Positions 24,943-36,589 of a stretch of 64,000 bases of DNA are shown in pieces. A program made the position numbers and the translations under genes. The notes under the pieces were generated by a model. The model was not told the DNA's origin. It worked only from the letters and a program-made list of their open reading frames with translations, and ran no database searches. The DNA comes from Terebella lapidaria (lineage: Eukaryota; Annelida; Polychaeta; Terebellida; Terebellidae): positions 5,332,001 to 5,396,000 of the forward strand of contig OX424564.1 of NCBI GenBank assembly GCA_949152475.1, read 5' to 3'. Within the stretch, counting starts at the first letter, position 1, and each line of letters starts with the position of its first letter.

Positions 24943-25109
24943 CTGCTAAAACCATAAAGGCATTTCTGCCGAAATGCCTTAATAACAAAAACGGTCACCC
25001 CAAAGCATATACCAAGGGTTTTAGGTCTGACACAGAGAGGAGACGATCCGCAAGGGATCCATTGATTATATTGTATCCTGGATATTGTCCACCTCCCTAT
25101 ATATTGCGT

Positions 25110-27065
25110 CTGTCCCTATTGCTACCCACTCGTCCAACTCCGGTGATAGATAGTGACATGCAATTCCCTAGATGGTGATGGGGTGACATATCCTGCCAAA
25201 ATAGAATACTGGGTTTGACTGGTGAATGGGGATGAACATTGGCTTATTCACACGATTGTCAGTATTCATCTTGTGAAGCACGATCAAAGAATGACATTGT
25301 GCTTTGAGGATTCGACAAATTGCATAAAACTGTTTACATATCACTCAGACTCCAAACAAGACTAACAAGAAAACAAAATATCAAAACAATGACAATAATG
25401 ATGACATTCCTAAAACCCTGCATCAAAATGAAATATTGTGTGTTCATGTTATTAATTTCTCAATGATAGTATCATCATGGTGTATTCCCTCATGTGCTTG
25501 ATTGTATTTGTAAAATCGATAAAATAAAAAGACATTAGCATAACATGTTTCGAAGTTGGTTGCCGGATAGACATGGGACCTGTTTCAACTCTGGTTTATT
25601 TTGCCAATAAACATCATGGCTTCTGAAAGTATATTGTCAAAACCCACAAAGACACCAGCTTTAACTTCCCCTTGTGATATATGGAGCACATGGGTTGTAT
25701 CAAAATGTTTAAGGCCCAGAAAAAATGTTTTGGTGCCTGGTCACTGAGTAGGTCAGTTTATGGACCCCATGAGTCAGTAGTGTCTGAATGATTACCATGG
25801 TTAAAGATGTGAAATACCACTACCAGCAGCCATAACCTGTTAGTGACAAAAAGACGATGGCCATTGTGATAGAGAGTGGGCATTACTGGAAATGCTAAAT
25901 TTTCTCCAAAGTGTGCTTTTTACCTCTGCAACACGGTTGCAGCAGTGATGATTCGCCTGTGTAGTCCTGGGACTGCCAGGGAGGATATTTATTTATTTAT
26001 TTTAATCTGAACTTTGGGCTCCAGTCTAGACATGGGGGTTTCAACCTGAGAACTGAAGATCCAGGGAACTGGAATGCACATGAACTGCCGTGCTCTTGTA
26101 CGTCAAGAGAACTTGACGTTGTTTATAAATTTGTACCATCTACGAGTAAAAGAATAGTGAAATAATACCATCAGATCAAAGTATATTTCGCATGTTTGGA
26201 TATCCTCAGAGCTTGCGATCCTGCTTGTGATATTGTAAGGTTCACAGACATTGACACATGAAAGACTCAAAATATGATTCCAATCAATCAAATTAGGCAT
26301 CAATGCGTCATACAACGTCAATGATGATGCATAATCTGTATAATTTTCCGTCTCCAAATAAGCGCTCGTGACTATGTATTCTCCTTTATTCCGTATCCGA
26401 TGCTAGTAACACCGGAATTGATTAAGGTATTGCGCCGAGTCGGGCCCATACTAACAATCATTGGAATCCAGAGTCCAGTAATTACTATTCTTAGGTGAGG
26501 ATTTGGAGTGGATTTGGAGTGAAAGATATCTTCTACATTTAATCTGAATATATTTCCCCAATAACTATGTAATGACCGGATGTTGTCTTGAGAAGGGACG
26601 AAAGTTCACAGTATGTCTCATTTTAGGCGAAAACAAGCAACATCATTGACAAATGGAAGTAAAATCCATGACTTTAATATAACTGGACAAACAAGGGCTT
26701 ATTGGAAACATCGTGAATATATGTGCAAATTCAATAAGTAAAATTACCACGAATACAATGACACAAAATGTATACTTTATTATATTATCTGACAAACATA
26801 TACGACTGCAATGTATTCTATTTACCACCGAGCACCGGGGCGTTTTTGAACCTTTACCATTAGACAGAACCCATCTACGGATATTGCTCCATTACTTTGC
26901 CAGACAGTTGGCGGCTCAGTTACCGTGTCCAGTACAGGACTGACCGGTAATAGATCGTTAGACTGGTGACAAACGTCCCCATGAGATTACCATTTACCGC
27001 ATGAAATTAGTGTTTTCCTATGACAGCGCTGTCACGCCTGTAAAATGGGGCAATTCCTGCAAAAA
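25110..27065 (-). repeat. Paralogous block B, copy 2
   Basis: Long similarity to 11,580-12,870: CCTATTGCTACCCACTCGTCCAA, GGTGATGGGGTGACAT, TTTGACTGGTGAAT, GAAACAGG on the minus strand, and TAATAGATCGTTAGACT near the end. It is about 650 bp longer than copy 1 through several small insertions. Reading frames that are open in copy 1 are closed here. Confidence 0.7.
26998..27037 (-). pseudogene. Exon-like fragment B, copy 2 (stop inside)
   Basis: TTTTACAG, 40 nt, GTAAAT on the minus strand. The frame matching copies 1 and 3 reads A-stop-QRCHRKTLISC; the Trp codon (TGG) has become TGA. All three frames contain a stop, so this copy cannot code. Confidence 0.4.
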
Positions 27066-29270
27066 CTACATTACCAGATGTGACGGTACACAGCAAAGGA
27101 ATTCCTTGATATATTGTGCTCTGTCAGTCCCCTACTAACTGGAAGCCAGACTCCAGTAATGACTGTTCTTAGCTGATGATTTCCGAATGTCCTCATTTTG
27201 TCTTGGATATATGACATCTGCCAATAGAACTCCTGTCGAATCATTTGGAAGATTTCTGATGAATTTCTTAGTGGATCTCCTTGGTTATTGCATGAAATAT
27301 AAGATTACCCCTTGGATTAATGTTCCGTCCCACATCGTCAATTTCACTAGTGAACACATGCATGTTGAAACTCAATTGAGAGGAATTCAATTTTCAGTAC
27401 ATGATCAAGTGATTTGAAGCATAACACTTTTATTCCATATTTGTTGATATTATGAGGCAACACGATATACCTGTGCTATGGATGGGCTTGTAGAGAACAA
27501 TTTATAATCATGCACTAATCTGAAATTGGTCAGGAACCGAGCAGCTAAATTTATATTGCTCAAAGTCCCTCCATTGACCATAGCATGGATTCGTCAACCA
27601 CAGCTGCTGGTCAACATGTCACATGAAACTGGTCAATATTCCTGGTCATTTTATCTCAACGTGTAGCTGATGATTGATATTGAACATTTGCACTTAGTTC
27701 GGAGTTTGTAAAAAGACCACCCTTTTCTGATTGAATATAAACATTGCATATTTGATATCTTGAAATAAATTTTCAAGTTATTGTCAGTAAGCAATTGTAA
27801 TTTTAGTCTACTCCAAAAATGTCACATTGAGTGAATCGACGTAGTTTGAAAAGTAGATCGTACAAGCACAATCAACATGATTACTGTTCCAATTTGATAG
27901 AATGAAAAGAACTTCAAATATGTCTTTGACAGTTTATATAGCTGAAGCTTCATTGTGACCTCGTCCAAAGCATAAAACGATAATATCTTGCTTTTCAGAT
28001 TCCAACCTCATTTCGTGTTTTAAAAAAAACACGATAGTTCAGCACTACAATCAGACATCTTCTCAACACAAGTATTAGCAGAATAAACTTGGAGTAGAAA
28101 AAGCAGAATAAACTTGGAGTAGAAAATGAACGTGTTATGTTTCTAAGAGGGTAGATATAGGCAGAAGAAGTCCATTACGCTACAAGCAACGCCCAATACC
28201 CGGCCGACATTGACCATAACATTAAACGAAATTAAAAGAAACCACTGGGTGCATTGGGGCCCTGTCATATATGTCATTGTTTGTTCAGGCTTGGATGTTG
28301 TGATCATATGGTAGTTGGCTAATGTTTTACAGCAGAAAGCATAATGTTTTATGGGGAACAAACATCCGAAAACGGGGATGAAAAAAAGATGGAAGAAATG
28401 TACGAAATTAATTTCTTCCACGACGGATGAAACCAGACAAAGCCATGGGGAAAACCACCACTCAAAACGAATTGCAAATCCTGACATCTACTAAGGGAAC
28501 CTTGAATTAAAAAATAAATCACCATTAAAGCTATAATCACTTTTAGAATATGGGTCTGAAAAATGTGTATTACGTGCCTAAATTGAGTATCCAAACCAAG
28601 ATTCAAATTCGGGCCAGCCAATCTCGCATCATTTTTTTTCCTCGAAGCGACCCGCATTGTGGGCGAGTTCTATACACAGTCTGATGACGTCATTGGTATT
28701 TCTAGGCAGGCCGATCATTCTCTATCCACTGTTTCCATGCACGATTAGCGACAATGTTCTGAGTATCTGTTGTCGAACTGTGCATATTTCCTATATATTT
28801 CCGACTATTTCGAGATGTTCTTCCAAGTTTGCGTAACAAACAAATACGCTAAATTTGGCTGATTTTAAAATTGAATCCAACTTTAAGTCGATATAGATTT
28901 TTGGGGCTTAACCCGTACATACATGTATATCTTTGCAAATTGTGTACCTCGATAGTTTTTGAATTTCTAAAATTAACATATGACTGAAAGCTTGTCAACT
29001 CCTACTTGATCAACTTTCTCATTGCAGCCCGCATTGGAACACGATTTTCTCTGGTTGTTAGTGTTTATGGATGATCCATGGAATACTGGGATCGAAACCA
29101 TGAAGACATACAAATGATATTACAGGTCCCACCCAAATCTTTTAACAGATTTTTTTACATTTCTTGGGGTGTGGTGTGCTGAACGATTGCCAAACGACGA
29201 AATATCCGGTTACTAGTATGTCAATATTTTCTTGAAACGAACACGGGTAGTGGCATGTAGTTTAGATTTA
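27066..29270. other. Block E copy and unassigned sequence
   Basis: Block E (27,577-27,640; GTCAACCACAGCTGCTGG) matches 34,716-34,745 (GTCGACCACAGCTGCTGG). A 24-bp direct repeat, AGCAGAATAAACTTGGAG..., occurs twice at 28,077-28,122. A minus-strand 114-codon frame (28,143-28,487) and a 102-codon frame (28,349-28,657) show no family features. Confidence 0.45.
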
Positions 29271-29287
29271 CCTGTGTGTTATTGCCC

Positions 29288-29350
29288 TCAGGTGTTCTGA
29301 AATCGTTCCAAGGTCACACTATACGGGCGGTCAATACACCTGGATATATG
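29288..29350 (-). pseudogene. Exon-like fragment C, copy 2 (stop inside)
   Basis: Twenty-one codons, HISRCIDRPYSVTLERFQNT then TGA where copies 1 and 3 have Trp. It aligns codon for codon with copy 1. After the stop, CACACAG|GTAAAT on the minus strand could be the old donor site. Confidence 0.42.
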
Positions 29351-29478
29351 GTTATCTGAACCAGATAATATATTATCAAGTCAGAAAAGCGTTAATTCAT
29401 CACCCATTACGGGAAGAGAGCATCGAGATGATAGCATTTATAGTATCATGAGTTCTTGAGAATGGATAATCCGTAGAT

Positions 29479-32400
29479 AGTAAGTAAGTAAGTAAGTAAT
29501 TTATTTCCAAATTGCACACAAGATGAACATATTCAATAGATGATATAAGAAATGCACAATTTGTGGACTCCACCAGAGGCCGACGCCTGTAACTTGATTG
29601 CTCAAGCGGTGAAGCCCATTACATTGAAATAATAGTAACACAAAATATGGAACGGATAGGAACAAAATATTTACAAGTTGGACTCACGTATGAGTTGCAT
29701 ACTACATATAACAACATCACAAACAAGTAGATATATATATACATTAATTTCACGTAGAAATACATACTATTCACATTATTCACATACACCCATATACACG
29801 GGAGATGATGATACAGTTGTGCCAGAATTAACAGATTGAACCTAAAATGTACACATTTACTACTGTGAAATGCCAAACTTGTGGTATTACATAGAGTGAG
29901 AAATGAATGAAAAAAGTCCTTTTTCATACCCCCCCCCCCCATGACACACACACCCACACCCACACCCACACACATCCTTACACTATTGACAAAAGATACA
30001 GGATTGGTAGAGCAAAAAAAAAAAAAATAATAATAATAATAATAATATGAAAAAGTGACACAAGACACAAAAAAGACAAACTAATAAAGCGACCGTAGTA
30101 ACGTGAACTTATGAAATACAATGCAGCCATGAAATTTTACAGTATCAAGGGAGTATTACTAGATTAGATAGTTAGTTATTCATCAAATATTTCGAAATGA
30201 AGTGTTGTTTTATCTTAGATTTGTAGGCACTGACTGAAATGCTGTTTTTTATATGGGTTGGTGTATTTAGCCATAATTCCGGACCTTTACGAATGAAGCT
30301 GTTTCCAAAAATTTGGACATTCCACCTAGTTATATGGGGGTCTTTACAATGTCTAGTGTTGAAGGAGTGGATAGAATTGTTTGCCACAAAAAGATTGTTC
30401 AGCGAACTTGGTAGTTCATTGCGGGAATGAAGATACATAAATTTACTAAGTTCAATATTGAACAAATCATGTAGCTTAGCTATGCCTGTTTTATGATAGA
30501 GTGGCGTAGAGCTGGCATTAAAACGTGATCCAGTGACGCATCGGATTGCTTTATTTTGCTTGATTTCAAGCGGGCGCAGTATCGTTTTTTGTGCAGAACC
30601 CCATAACAATATACCATAGTTTAGGTAGGAATGAAACAGACTAAAATATAACGATTTGAGGTGGGCTTTACTTAACATGTTTTTGACAGTGTTTAACATA
30701 TATAGGGCGCTGGACAATTTTTTCAAGACGTGTTCAATGTGGACATTCCAACTCAGCTTACTGTCTATATGGATACCAAGAAATTTAACAGAAAGTGATG
30801 GTGTAATGTATTCTGTATCGACTTTTAGCGATTGGTTGTAGTTGTGTACCAGCTTCTTGGAGAATAAGATTATATTAGTTTTGCTAACATTCAGTGATAA
30901 TTTGTTGCTCCTGAACCAATTAACCATGAGGAGGATATCTGATTCAACAATGTGATATAGGTGTTGGAGGTTATTGTGAGTATAATACAACGTTGTATCG
31001 TCTGCGAATAAAATACATTTTGATTTTGTTATTGAGTTGGGAATATCGTTTGAATATATGATAAAAAGTAACGGACCCAATACTGAACCCTGTGGTACAC
31101 CGTATTTTATAGGATAGAGGTTCGAACATGAGTTTTTGAACTTGACATACTGCTCACGGTTATTTAGGTAGCTCCTGAACCACTCCAAGGCAATCCCTCG
31201 AATACCATAATATTCTAATTTGGACAACAGAATAGAATGGTCAATAGTATCGAAAGCCTTGGAGAGGTCCAGGAAAACTCCAAGTGTGTACATGTTATTG
31301 TTAAAGCCAGTCAGGGTATCGAATACAAATTCTGTAACTGCATTAATAGTTGAATGTTTGGGCCTAAATCCGTATTGCTTAGGATAGAGTATATTATGTT
31401 GTACGAGAAACGTATACAGTCGTGAGTGGATGATTTTTTCTAAGAGTTTAGAGCAACAGGGTAATAGTGATATTGGCCTATAGTTATTCAGCATTTGCTT
31501 GTTTTTATTTTTGTAGATTGGGATTACTTTCGCCGTTTTCATTTGCTGAGGGACAATTCCCGTTGAAATTGATTTGTTTATTAGTAATGATATCGGGGTG
31601 CAAACTGCATGTTTTATCTGTTTTATGAAGTGACTACTCAAATTGTCAACTCCTGAACTTTTTTTTCCTTTCAATGAGTCTATCATTTTCATGACCTCGT
31701 TGGGATCAGTGGGGTTGATGAATATAGAGTTTGGGTTCGGTTGTTCACTTAGATATTCAGTGAAATGTTTAGGGGCTGATGGAATTTGTTCTGCCAGCGA
31801 AACGCCTATGTTTGAGAAATATTTGCAGAACCCGTCAGCGATTTTTGTTGGATCAGTCTCAGGTTTATTATTGATAAGAAAGGTGTCGGTGATTGATGAT
31901 TTGTCATTTGTTCGCCCTATAACATTGTTCAAAATTTTCCACGTTTTTTTCACATCACATCTGTATTTATCAAGAAGAGACCCATAGTATTCGCGTTTGC
32001 ATTGTCTTTTCAAAACTCTGAATAAGTTCCTATGCTTAATATATTTTTGGTAAGAACTATCTGTTTTTGATTTACGTAGGCACTTTTTATAAAGTTTGAT
32101 ACATTTGGATGATGACTGTAACAACCCTTGTGTCATCCAGGGTTCTTTTATTACACGTTTTTGTGGGATTGTTTTCTCTATTTCAGGAGCGAATTTGTCC
32201 ATAGCCTGTTTTACTTTGTTTGTGAAGGATGCGTAAGCGTCATTGATGGGAATTCGGTCGAGGTATGTCCAGTCTGTTGAATTGAGATCATTACATATAG
32301 ACATCATATTTCCAGAAGTGAGAGGACGACAAGTTATAGTTAGGGACTGTACCTTGCTGGACGAAGTATCCCCCATAACAGCAAACAAGGGCAAATGATC

Positions 32401-33500
32401 AGATATATCGCTTAGTATTATGCCAGATTTAACATTATTGTAGTTAGAACACTTTACGTATATATTATCGATTAAAGTCGCACTATTATGTGTTATTCTG
32501 GTTGGTTTATTAACGGTCGGTAGGAAGCCAGATGATATGAAGGTGTTAAGTAATTCATCGGAGTGCTTGTTGGAGTGTATTTTGATATAATCAAAATTTT
32601 GATCTGTACCAAGTATAACGTCAAAATTAGTTCCGTTTAACTTTTCAAGTACTGTTTCGTATCTAGATATTGATAGTGTTTCGTTTGTGCCTGGGATTCG
32701 GTATATTTCACCCACAATTGTGTTTCGCTGACTATGTTTTACCTCGATGAAAATCGACTCAAATTCGCAATCAACATTTATGGCCAGGTCGTTCCTAATA
32801 TCGTAATGTAGCGAATCATGTATGTACAGCGCGACACCCCCTCCCCGGGTCCCACCCTGTCTGTTACGGCATTCAAGGTTATATCCAGGTATGCTGCATA
32901 AATGCAATGTATTGTCGTTCAGAAAGGTTTCGCATAACAGAATAAAGTGCACAACTATCCCAGTGTTTTGTAAGTTCGAAAGCATGATTTTAAGTTCATT
33001 TATCTTCTTTGGTAAACTGTGAATATTCAGATGAAGAGTGCAATATTTGGATTTGTTGGGCGAGGTGTGTGAGACTATGTCTTCAACTTCAAAATATTGT
33101 GTGTCCAAGTTCAGAAACCTATCATCATTTACTAACATGGGTTGTGGGATGATTAGATCGCTCATGTGGCAATATGATAATCGCAATTGGCGATAGATAT
33201 TTGGCACGAGAGGGCTTGGCTGGGCTCTGTTAGATGTGTATGTACGGTTAGTGTGTATGGCATTTGTTGTATGTACCTGTAACATATACCACACACCTTA
33301 TAAGATGAACACTAAATTGGAAGAATGTATGATGTGGATATGGATCTGTATGATTCAAACGCTACCAGGAACCTATAAGGACCACCACTAACCACCTCAC
33401 ACCTCCAGAATATGAAGCTTGCATAAGCAGAAGGTGTACGATAGTGCGTATTATATACGATATATATACGTATATTTATGTGGGTACACGATTAAAAAAA
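29479..33500 (-). mobile_element. CR1/Jockey-like LINE
   Basis: One long ORF (30,172-33,294) on the minus strand, followed by about 690 nt of 3' UTR ending in a (TTAC)n tail (29,479-29,500 on the plus strand as GTAA repeats). The UTR includes C-runs, a CACACCC microsatellite and AAT repeats (29,930-30,045). No ORF1 is found upstream; only about 200 nt separate the ORF from block D2, so the copy is probably 5'-truncated or of a type lacking ORF1. It splits the C and D blocks of a paralogous unit. Confidence 0.88.
30172..33294 (-). CDS. LINE ORF2: endonuclease-reverse transcriptase (CR1/Jockey-like)
   Basis: 1,040 codons, no stop. The endonuclease domain is at about 85-308: LHLNIHSLP (N90), LLCETFL (E122), TDQNFD (about 230-235) and SDISDH (295-300). 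The usual G-D-x-N motif reads T-D-x-N here. Reverse transcriptase spans about 570-860: KVIPIYK, NYRPISLLP (604-612), FLDLSKAFD (D676), YGVPQGSVLGPLLF (731-744) and FADD (763-766). The C-terminal part has the HPF/thumb-like segment found in this group. It would act by target-primed reverse transcription. The start could also be Met44 (MSDLIIPQPM). It is more AT-rich than the LINE at 17-20 kb and clearly from another clade. Confidence 0.92.
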   Translation of the reverse strand: MWYMLQVHTTNAIHTNRTYTSNRAQPSPLVPNIYRQLRLSYCHMSDLIIPQPMLVNDDRFLNLDTQYFEVEDIVSHTSPNKSKYCTLHLNIHSLPKKINELKIMLSNLQNTGIVVHFILLCETFLNDNTLHLCSIPGYNLECRNRQGGTRGGGVALYIHDSLHYDIRNDLAINVDCEFESIFIEVKHSQRNTIVGEIYRIPGTNETLSISRYETVLEKLNGTNFDVILGTDQNFDYIKIHSNKHSDELLNTFISSGFLPTVNKPTRITHNSATLIDNIYVKCSNYNNVKSGIILSDISDHLPLFAVMGDTSSSKVQSLTITCRPLTSGNMMSICNDLNSTDWTYLDRIPINDAYASFTNKVKQAMDKFAPEIEKTIPQKRVIKEPWMTQGLLQSSSKCIKLYKKCLRKSKTDSSYQKYIKHRNLFRVLKRQCKREYYGSLLDKYRCDVKKTWKILNNVIGRTNDKSSITDTFLINNKPETDPTKIADGFCKYFSNIGVSLAEQIPSAPKHFTEYLSEQPNPNSIFINPTDPNEVMKMIDSLKGKKSSGVDNLSSHFIKQIKHAVCTPISLLINKSISTGIVPQQMKTAKVIPIYKNKNKQMLNNYRPISLLPCCSKLLEKIIHSRLYTFLVQHNILYPKQYGFRPKHSTINAVTEFVFDTLTGFNNNMYTLGVFLDLSKAFDTIDHSILLSKLEYYGIRGIALEWFRSYLNNREQYVKFKNSCSNLYPIKYGVPQGSVLGPLLFIIYSNDIPNSITKSKCILFADDTTLYYTHNNLQHLYHIVESDILLMVNWFRSNKLSLNVSKTNIILFSKKLVHNYNQSLKVDTEYITPSLSVKFLGIHIDSKLSWNVHIEHVLKKLSSALYMLNTVKNMLSKAHLKSLYFSLFHSYLNYGILLWGSAQKTILRPLEIKQNKAIRCVTGSRFNASSTPLYHKTGIAKLHDLFNIELSKFMYLHSRNELPSSLNNLFVANNSIHSFNTRHCKDPHITRWNVQIFGNSFIRKGPELWLNTPTHIKNSISVSAYKSKIKQHFISKYLMNN

Positions 33501-33501
33501 A

Positions 33502-33535
33502 TTTGACAAGGCCTGGTAATACAGGCCTTGTCAAA
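33502..33535. other. Perfect 14-bp hairpin at the LINE 5' border
   Basis: TTTGACAAGGCCTG (33,502-33,515), loop GTAATA, CAGGCCTTGTCAAA (33,522-33,535). No mismatch. It lies exactly between the 5' side of the minus-strand LINE and block D2. It may be the 5' UTR start of the element or a remnant of a small palindromic transposon. Confidence 0.8.
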
Positions 33536-33544
33536 AGGAGTTAG

Positions 33545-33850
33545 GCTCTAGGTTCAGTTTGCACACAGCGAAACGTGCAAATTCTGACCATCCGAACAAT
33601 TATACCCGATCTGCAGGACAAATACCATGGAATCCTGTCTAAACAATCATCTGTCTCTCAAGAGACCATCGGCCTTGGGTTTAGTCAGTCTCGGCTACGT
33701 ATAATAAACGCCAGGATGGACGTCAGAGACCTTCCACTACACAAACAGTGGACGCTGTCCAGAGGACAATTTGTTGGGAAAACTGATTGTGTCACTTTTC
33801 ATGTGAGGAAAAGGGATATTATTTGTGCTGTAGCAGCGATATTTGTTGCT
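33545..33850. repeat. Paralogous block D, copy 2
   Basis: Counterpart of 15,780-16,015. A plus-strand frame of 102 codons (33,575-33,883) is open and ends in a hydrophobic stretch, but the matching frame of copy 1 drifts, so coding is doubtful. Confidence 0.55.
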
Positions 33851-33965
33851 GCATTATTCCTGCTGCAGCAGAAACGTTCCTGATATGAGTGTATCTAGTT
33901 ACCCAGATTTCGTTTTGAAGTAACCGTTTATCATATATGAGTAACCATAATTCATATTATTGTGT

Positions 33966-34800
33966 TCAAAATCTGTAAAATTTCACGTTTTTTTGCAATA
34001 AACCATGGATATTAAACCACATATCGTATATTACTGGCAGCAAGGAACAGATTGAAGAAGTGGGAAATCCAACTAACAAACATGAATTGAACCCCATTTG
34101 TGGAAAGTGCTTCATGATTTTGCCAGCTAGCCAGCTAGCTGAATTGGTTTCCATCCACATATCAAACTGTACTCATTCACGAAACCTGGACAATGATTAC
34201 CACTTACGCACGAAATGAGCAGTTTTCTGTGGCATGGCAACCATGCCTGTAAGATGAACAATTCTCTAACACTGGAAACCTCAATCAGATGGAATGGTGC
34301 TATCCAAGAGAATTTGTGCCTCATGGAACAATTGCAGCCCTCGCATGAAACTAAAGAGACATTAGTAGATGTAATTACTTGAAAAATTGGGGATTTATAT
34401 CGTTAATGTATGAAATATCACGTCTATCTTCTTCATAAAAATATGTTGGAGGAAATCTTCAAGACACCGACTACCATTCCCTCATTCTGTCTGTATAGTG
34501 CATGTCGCGACTGAGGATGTGTGCTCACTTTTGGGTATACAACACAACACATTTCAGTCTTACTATAATTACAGTTATAAACTTTTGGACGTTACTCCGC
34601 AAAACGTCCATAATTTACCCTTCTGTGCTTCGTCGATACTGATTGACAAACTGTGTGCGTTGAGACCCTTAATAACTAGCCGGATATTGCTTATCACCCC
34701 TAAATTATCAACAGATCAGCATGGCTTTGTCGACCACAGCTGCTGGCTTGCACGAGATATTTTCTTCTGATATTGGTCGATATCATTGATCTCTTTCCTC
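33966..34800 (-). repeat. Paralogous blocks B (partial) and E, copy 3
   Basis: 34,000-34,350 matches the end of block B (GATTACCA-TTACGCACGAAATGAG; CATGCCTGTAA), and 34,716-34,745 matches block E. The first 700 bp of block B are missing here. Confidence 0.55.
34208..34246 (-). pseudogene. Exon-like fragment B, copy 3 (open)
   Basis: ATCTTACAG, then 39 nt reading AWLPCHRKLLISC, then GTAAGTGG: acceptor and donor are both near consensus. The surrounding minus-strand frame is open from 34,324 to 34,127. This is the best-preserved copy and the one most likely to be real coding sequence. Confidence 0.45.
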
Positions 34801-35732
34801 TGATAGGTAGCTCGCCTTGTGTACTGTTGCTGAGTTCCGATGGCGCGTATAGTTCCAACACCAGTACTGAAATTGGGGCTGAATTTCCACTATCTTGGTT
34901 TTTTCTACTCTCACCCCAAGAGTGTATGGAATGAATCATTCCGACCTTGTAAATAACTCAAGCTGTAATATAAAGATTGCTATAAAATACGAACATATAC
35001 ATACCTAGAGAGAGTGTGTTATATGAAAAATCCCACGAGGCGATATTGCGCCTTCATGCGTGGAAGCAGCCAACAACCACTACAAGTGTACAAACTGTGT
35101 ATGCCAAAACAACAACACGTGTTTGTTTGCTTGAGTCATTGTCATCATTGCCGAAAGTTAATTCGGTTGACGGCACACACTGTGGGTCGAGGCAGAATTA
35201 TATAGAAACCATGTTGTGATATGTTTGTGGTGTTCATACTGAACCCATATCCATTTGACGATAGGTGTCAAAGGGTTGGCCAAAACATGAGGATTGGGGA
35301 TAGAAGTATAATTTTCAATGATACGGATGTATGACTGGAATGACCAATCAATGATCAGTCTAGATGTATTCAATGTATCACTTGCTTGTAGAAGGCACAC
35401 GACAAATTTAACGTTTATAGCCTTGTATGGCATTACTAGGAGTTTTGTCAACAAACGAAATTCATTCCCTTATCATAGCCAGGATATAGAACATAAAAAT
35501 GGTGTCGATACCAGGTAACACTGGCGCCACCTAGTTTAGATTATGTATTGCTCTTACGTGTGGAGCAGACATATGTCTCACATGTACAGGCCTTGATGAA
35601 GTGAGGCGCGACGGGCGAGTCCATTGTTCATATCCCGCTCTAGGGGCGATATGAGGACCATTCCACATTATTTGGGGAGGTTCTGGTCGTTTTTGGCAAT
35701 AAAAACAATCGGTTTTACTCGGTATGTATGAC

Positions 35733-35833
35733 AAATAATACACTGTCACCCCTCGGCGATATACATGATCATCACGCCTCGCTCACGCTCGGCATGATAT
35801 CGTGTATATCGCCTCAGTAACAGTGTATTATTT
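35733..35833. mobile_element. Foldback MITE, about 100 bp
   Basis: AAATAATACACTGTCAC ... CGGCGATATACATGAT at the left pairs with ATCGTGTATATCGCC ... CAGTAACAGTGTATTATTT at the right, giving near-complete self-complementarity. The centre is CACGCCTCGCTCACGCTCGG. Confidence 0.7.
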
Positions 35834-35891
35834 CACACATATTGTTGAATGCCAAAAGAACATTGGAGTTTAGTCATTTATGCTGAAATGG

Positions 35892-36225
35892 TCTCCAATG
35901 TTATTATCAATCTATTACCACCGGTACACCTAGATTTTGATGATGCCAATAACAAATGTAAAATACAACTATTTGGCAAAGAAACAAAGCCCGACCAAAT
36001 AATATATTCAAAGACATACTGGCGTCATCAGGGGTAGACAGTGTGTTAAATGTAGTTGTTCTACTGTAAACCTCATGAAATTAGTATACAACTGCCCAAG
36101 AGCCTGTGAAAAATAATTTAGAAATCCGAAACACACCCCGATGGAATAGATGTATGACAAGTACATAGGTACTCAATCACAAGCCAAAAGGCTACCGAGT
36201 TGATGGTACATGTATATCAAATGTC
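35892..36225 (+). repeat. Repeat module F, copy 1
   Basis: Starts ATCAATCTATTACCACCGGT and includes GGCGTCATCAGGGGTAGACA, GTGT-AAATGTAGTTGTTCTACTG, then ATTTAGAAATCCGAAAC and ATGACAAGTACATAGGTAC. Related copies: 36,925-37,150 (plus), 39,345-39,860 (minus), 59,220-59,400 and 61,320-61,580 (plus). The first part reads INLLPPVHLDFDDANNKCKI in an open frame. Confidence 0.6.
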
Positions 36226-36589
36226 ACCGTCCAGAATTCTGGTTCACATCCATTCAGATTCTGATTTCTCGCCGAATGTGGTTCGCCATCATATCTGTTC
36301 TCTTTGGTTCATAACAGTCAAATACGTATGGATATCACATCGCTAGAAATGAACAATTTGGCACCAAACTCGTGTCACCAGGTCAATAACTAGTACCTAA
36401 CATGTAACATGTTTTCAAATCGAAATGGCATCAAATTGTTACCATCAGAAATTCAGGCTCAAAACATACATTAGGAATAAACATCCGTACAGTCTAATGA
36501 CCAATAATCATCAAAACATCAATCTGATCACTCATATAGAATATATATAATATTATTGTTATATATCCACCAGATCATAATGTATTCCA

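Larger units (their letters stand above)
22029..24980 (-). mobile_element. Helitron-like non-autonomous element with internal satellite
   Basis: Read on the minus strand, the left side ends in CTAG (22,029-22,032), with a 6-bp stem, 3-nt loop hairpin (ATGCCT TGG AGGCAT, 22,049-22,063) about 17 nt inside; hairpin plus CTRR is the Helitron 3'-end signature. The other end has a 9-bp stem, 6-nt loop hairpin (24,957-24,980). Both ends carry AGGCATTTCGG in inverted orientation (22,058-22,068 and 24,969-24,979). Inside are the 147-bp array, a right arm with two copies of a TATCGTCCGGAAACCAAG ... CCTCACGGACCTCACGGACC block, and poly(A). No Rep or helicase is present, so it would need a partner. Related layouts (arms, tandem core, microsatellite) are known from bivalve pearl/HINE-type elements. 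Confidence 0.6.

Noticed and set aside
28143..28657. Two overlapping minus-strand frames of 114 and 102 codons
   Set aside because: No motif and no paralogous support.
33575..33883. 102-codon plus-strand frame in block D as a membrane peptide
   Set aside because: The matching frame in the copy at 15.8 kb does not keep the hydrophobic tail; similarity is at DNA level only.
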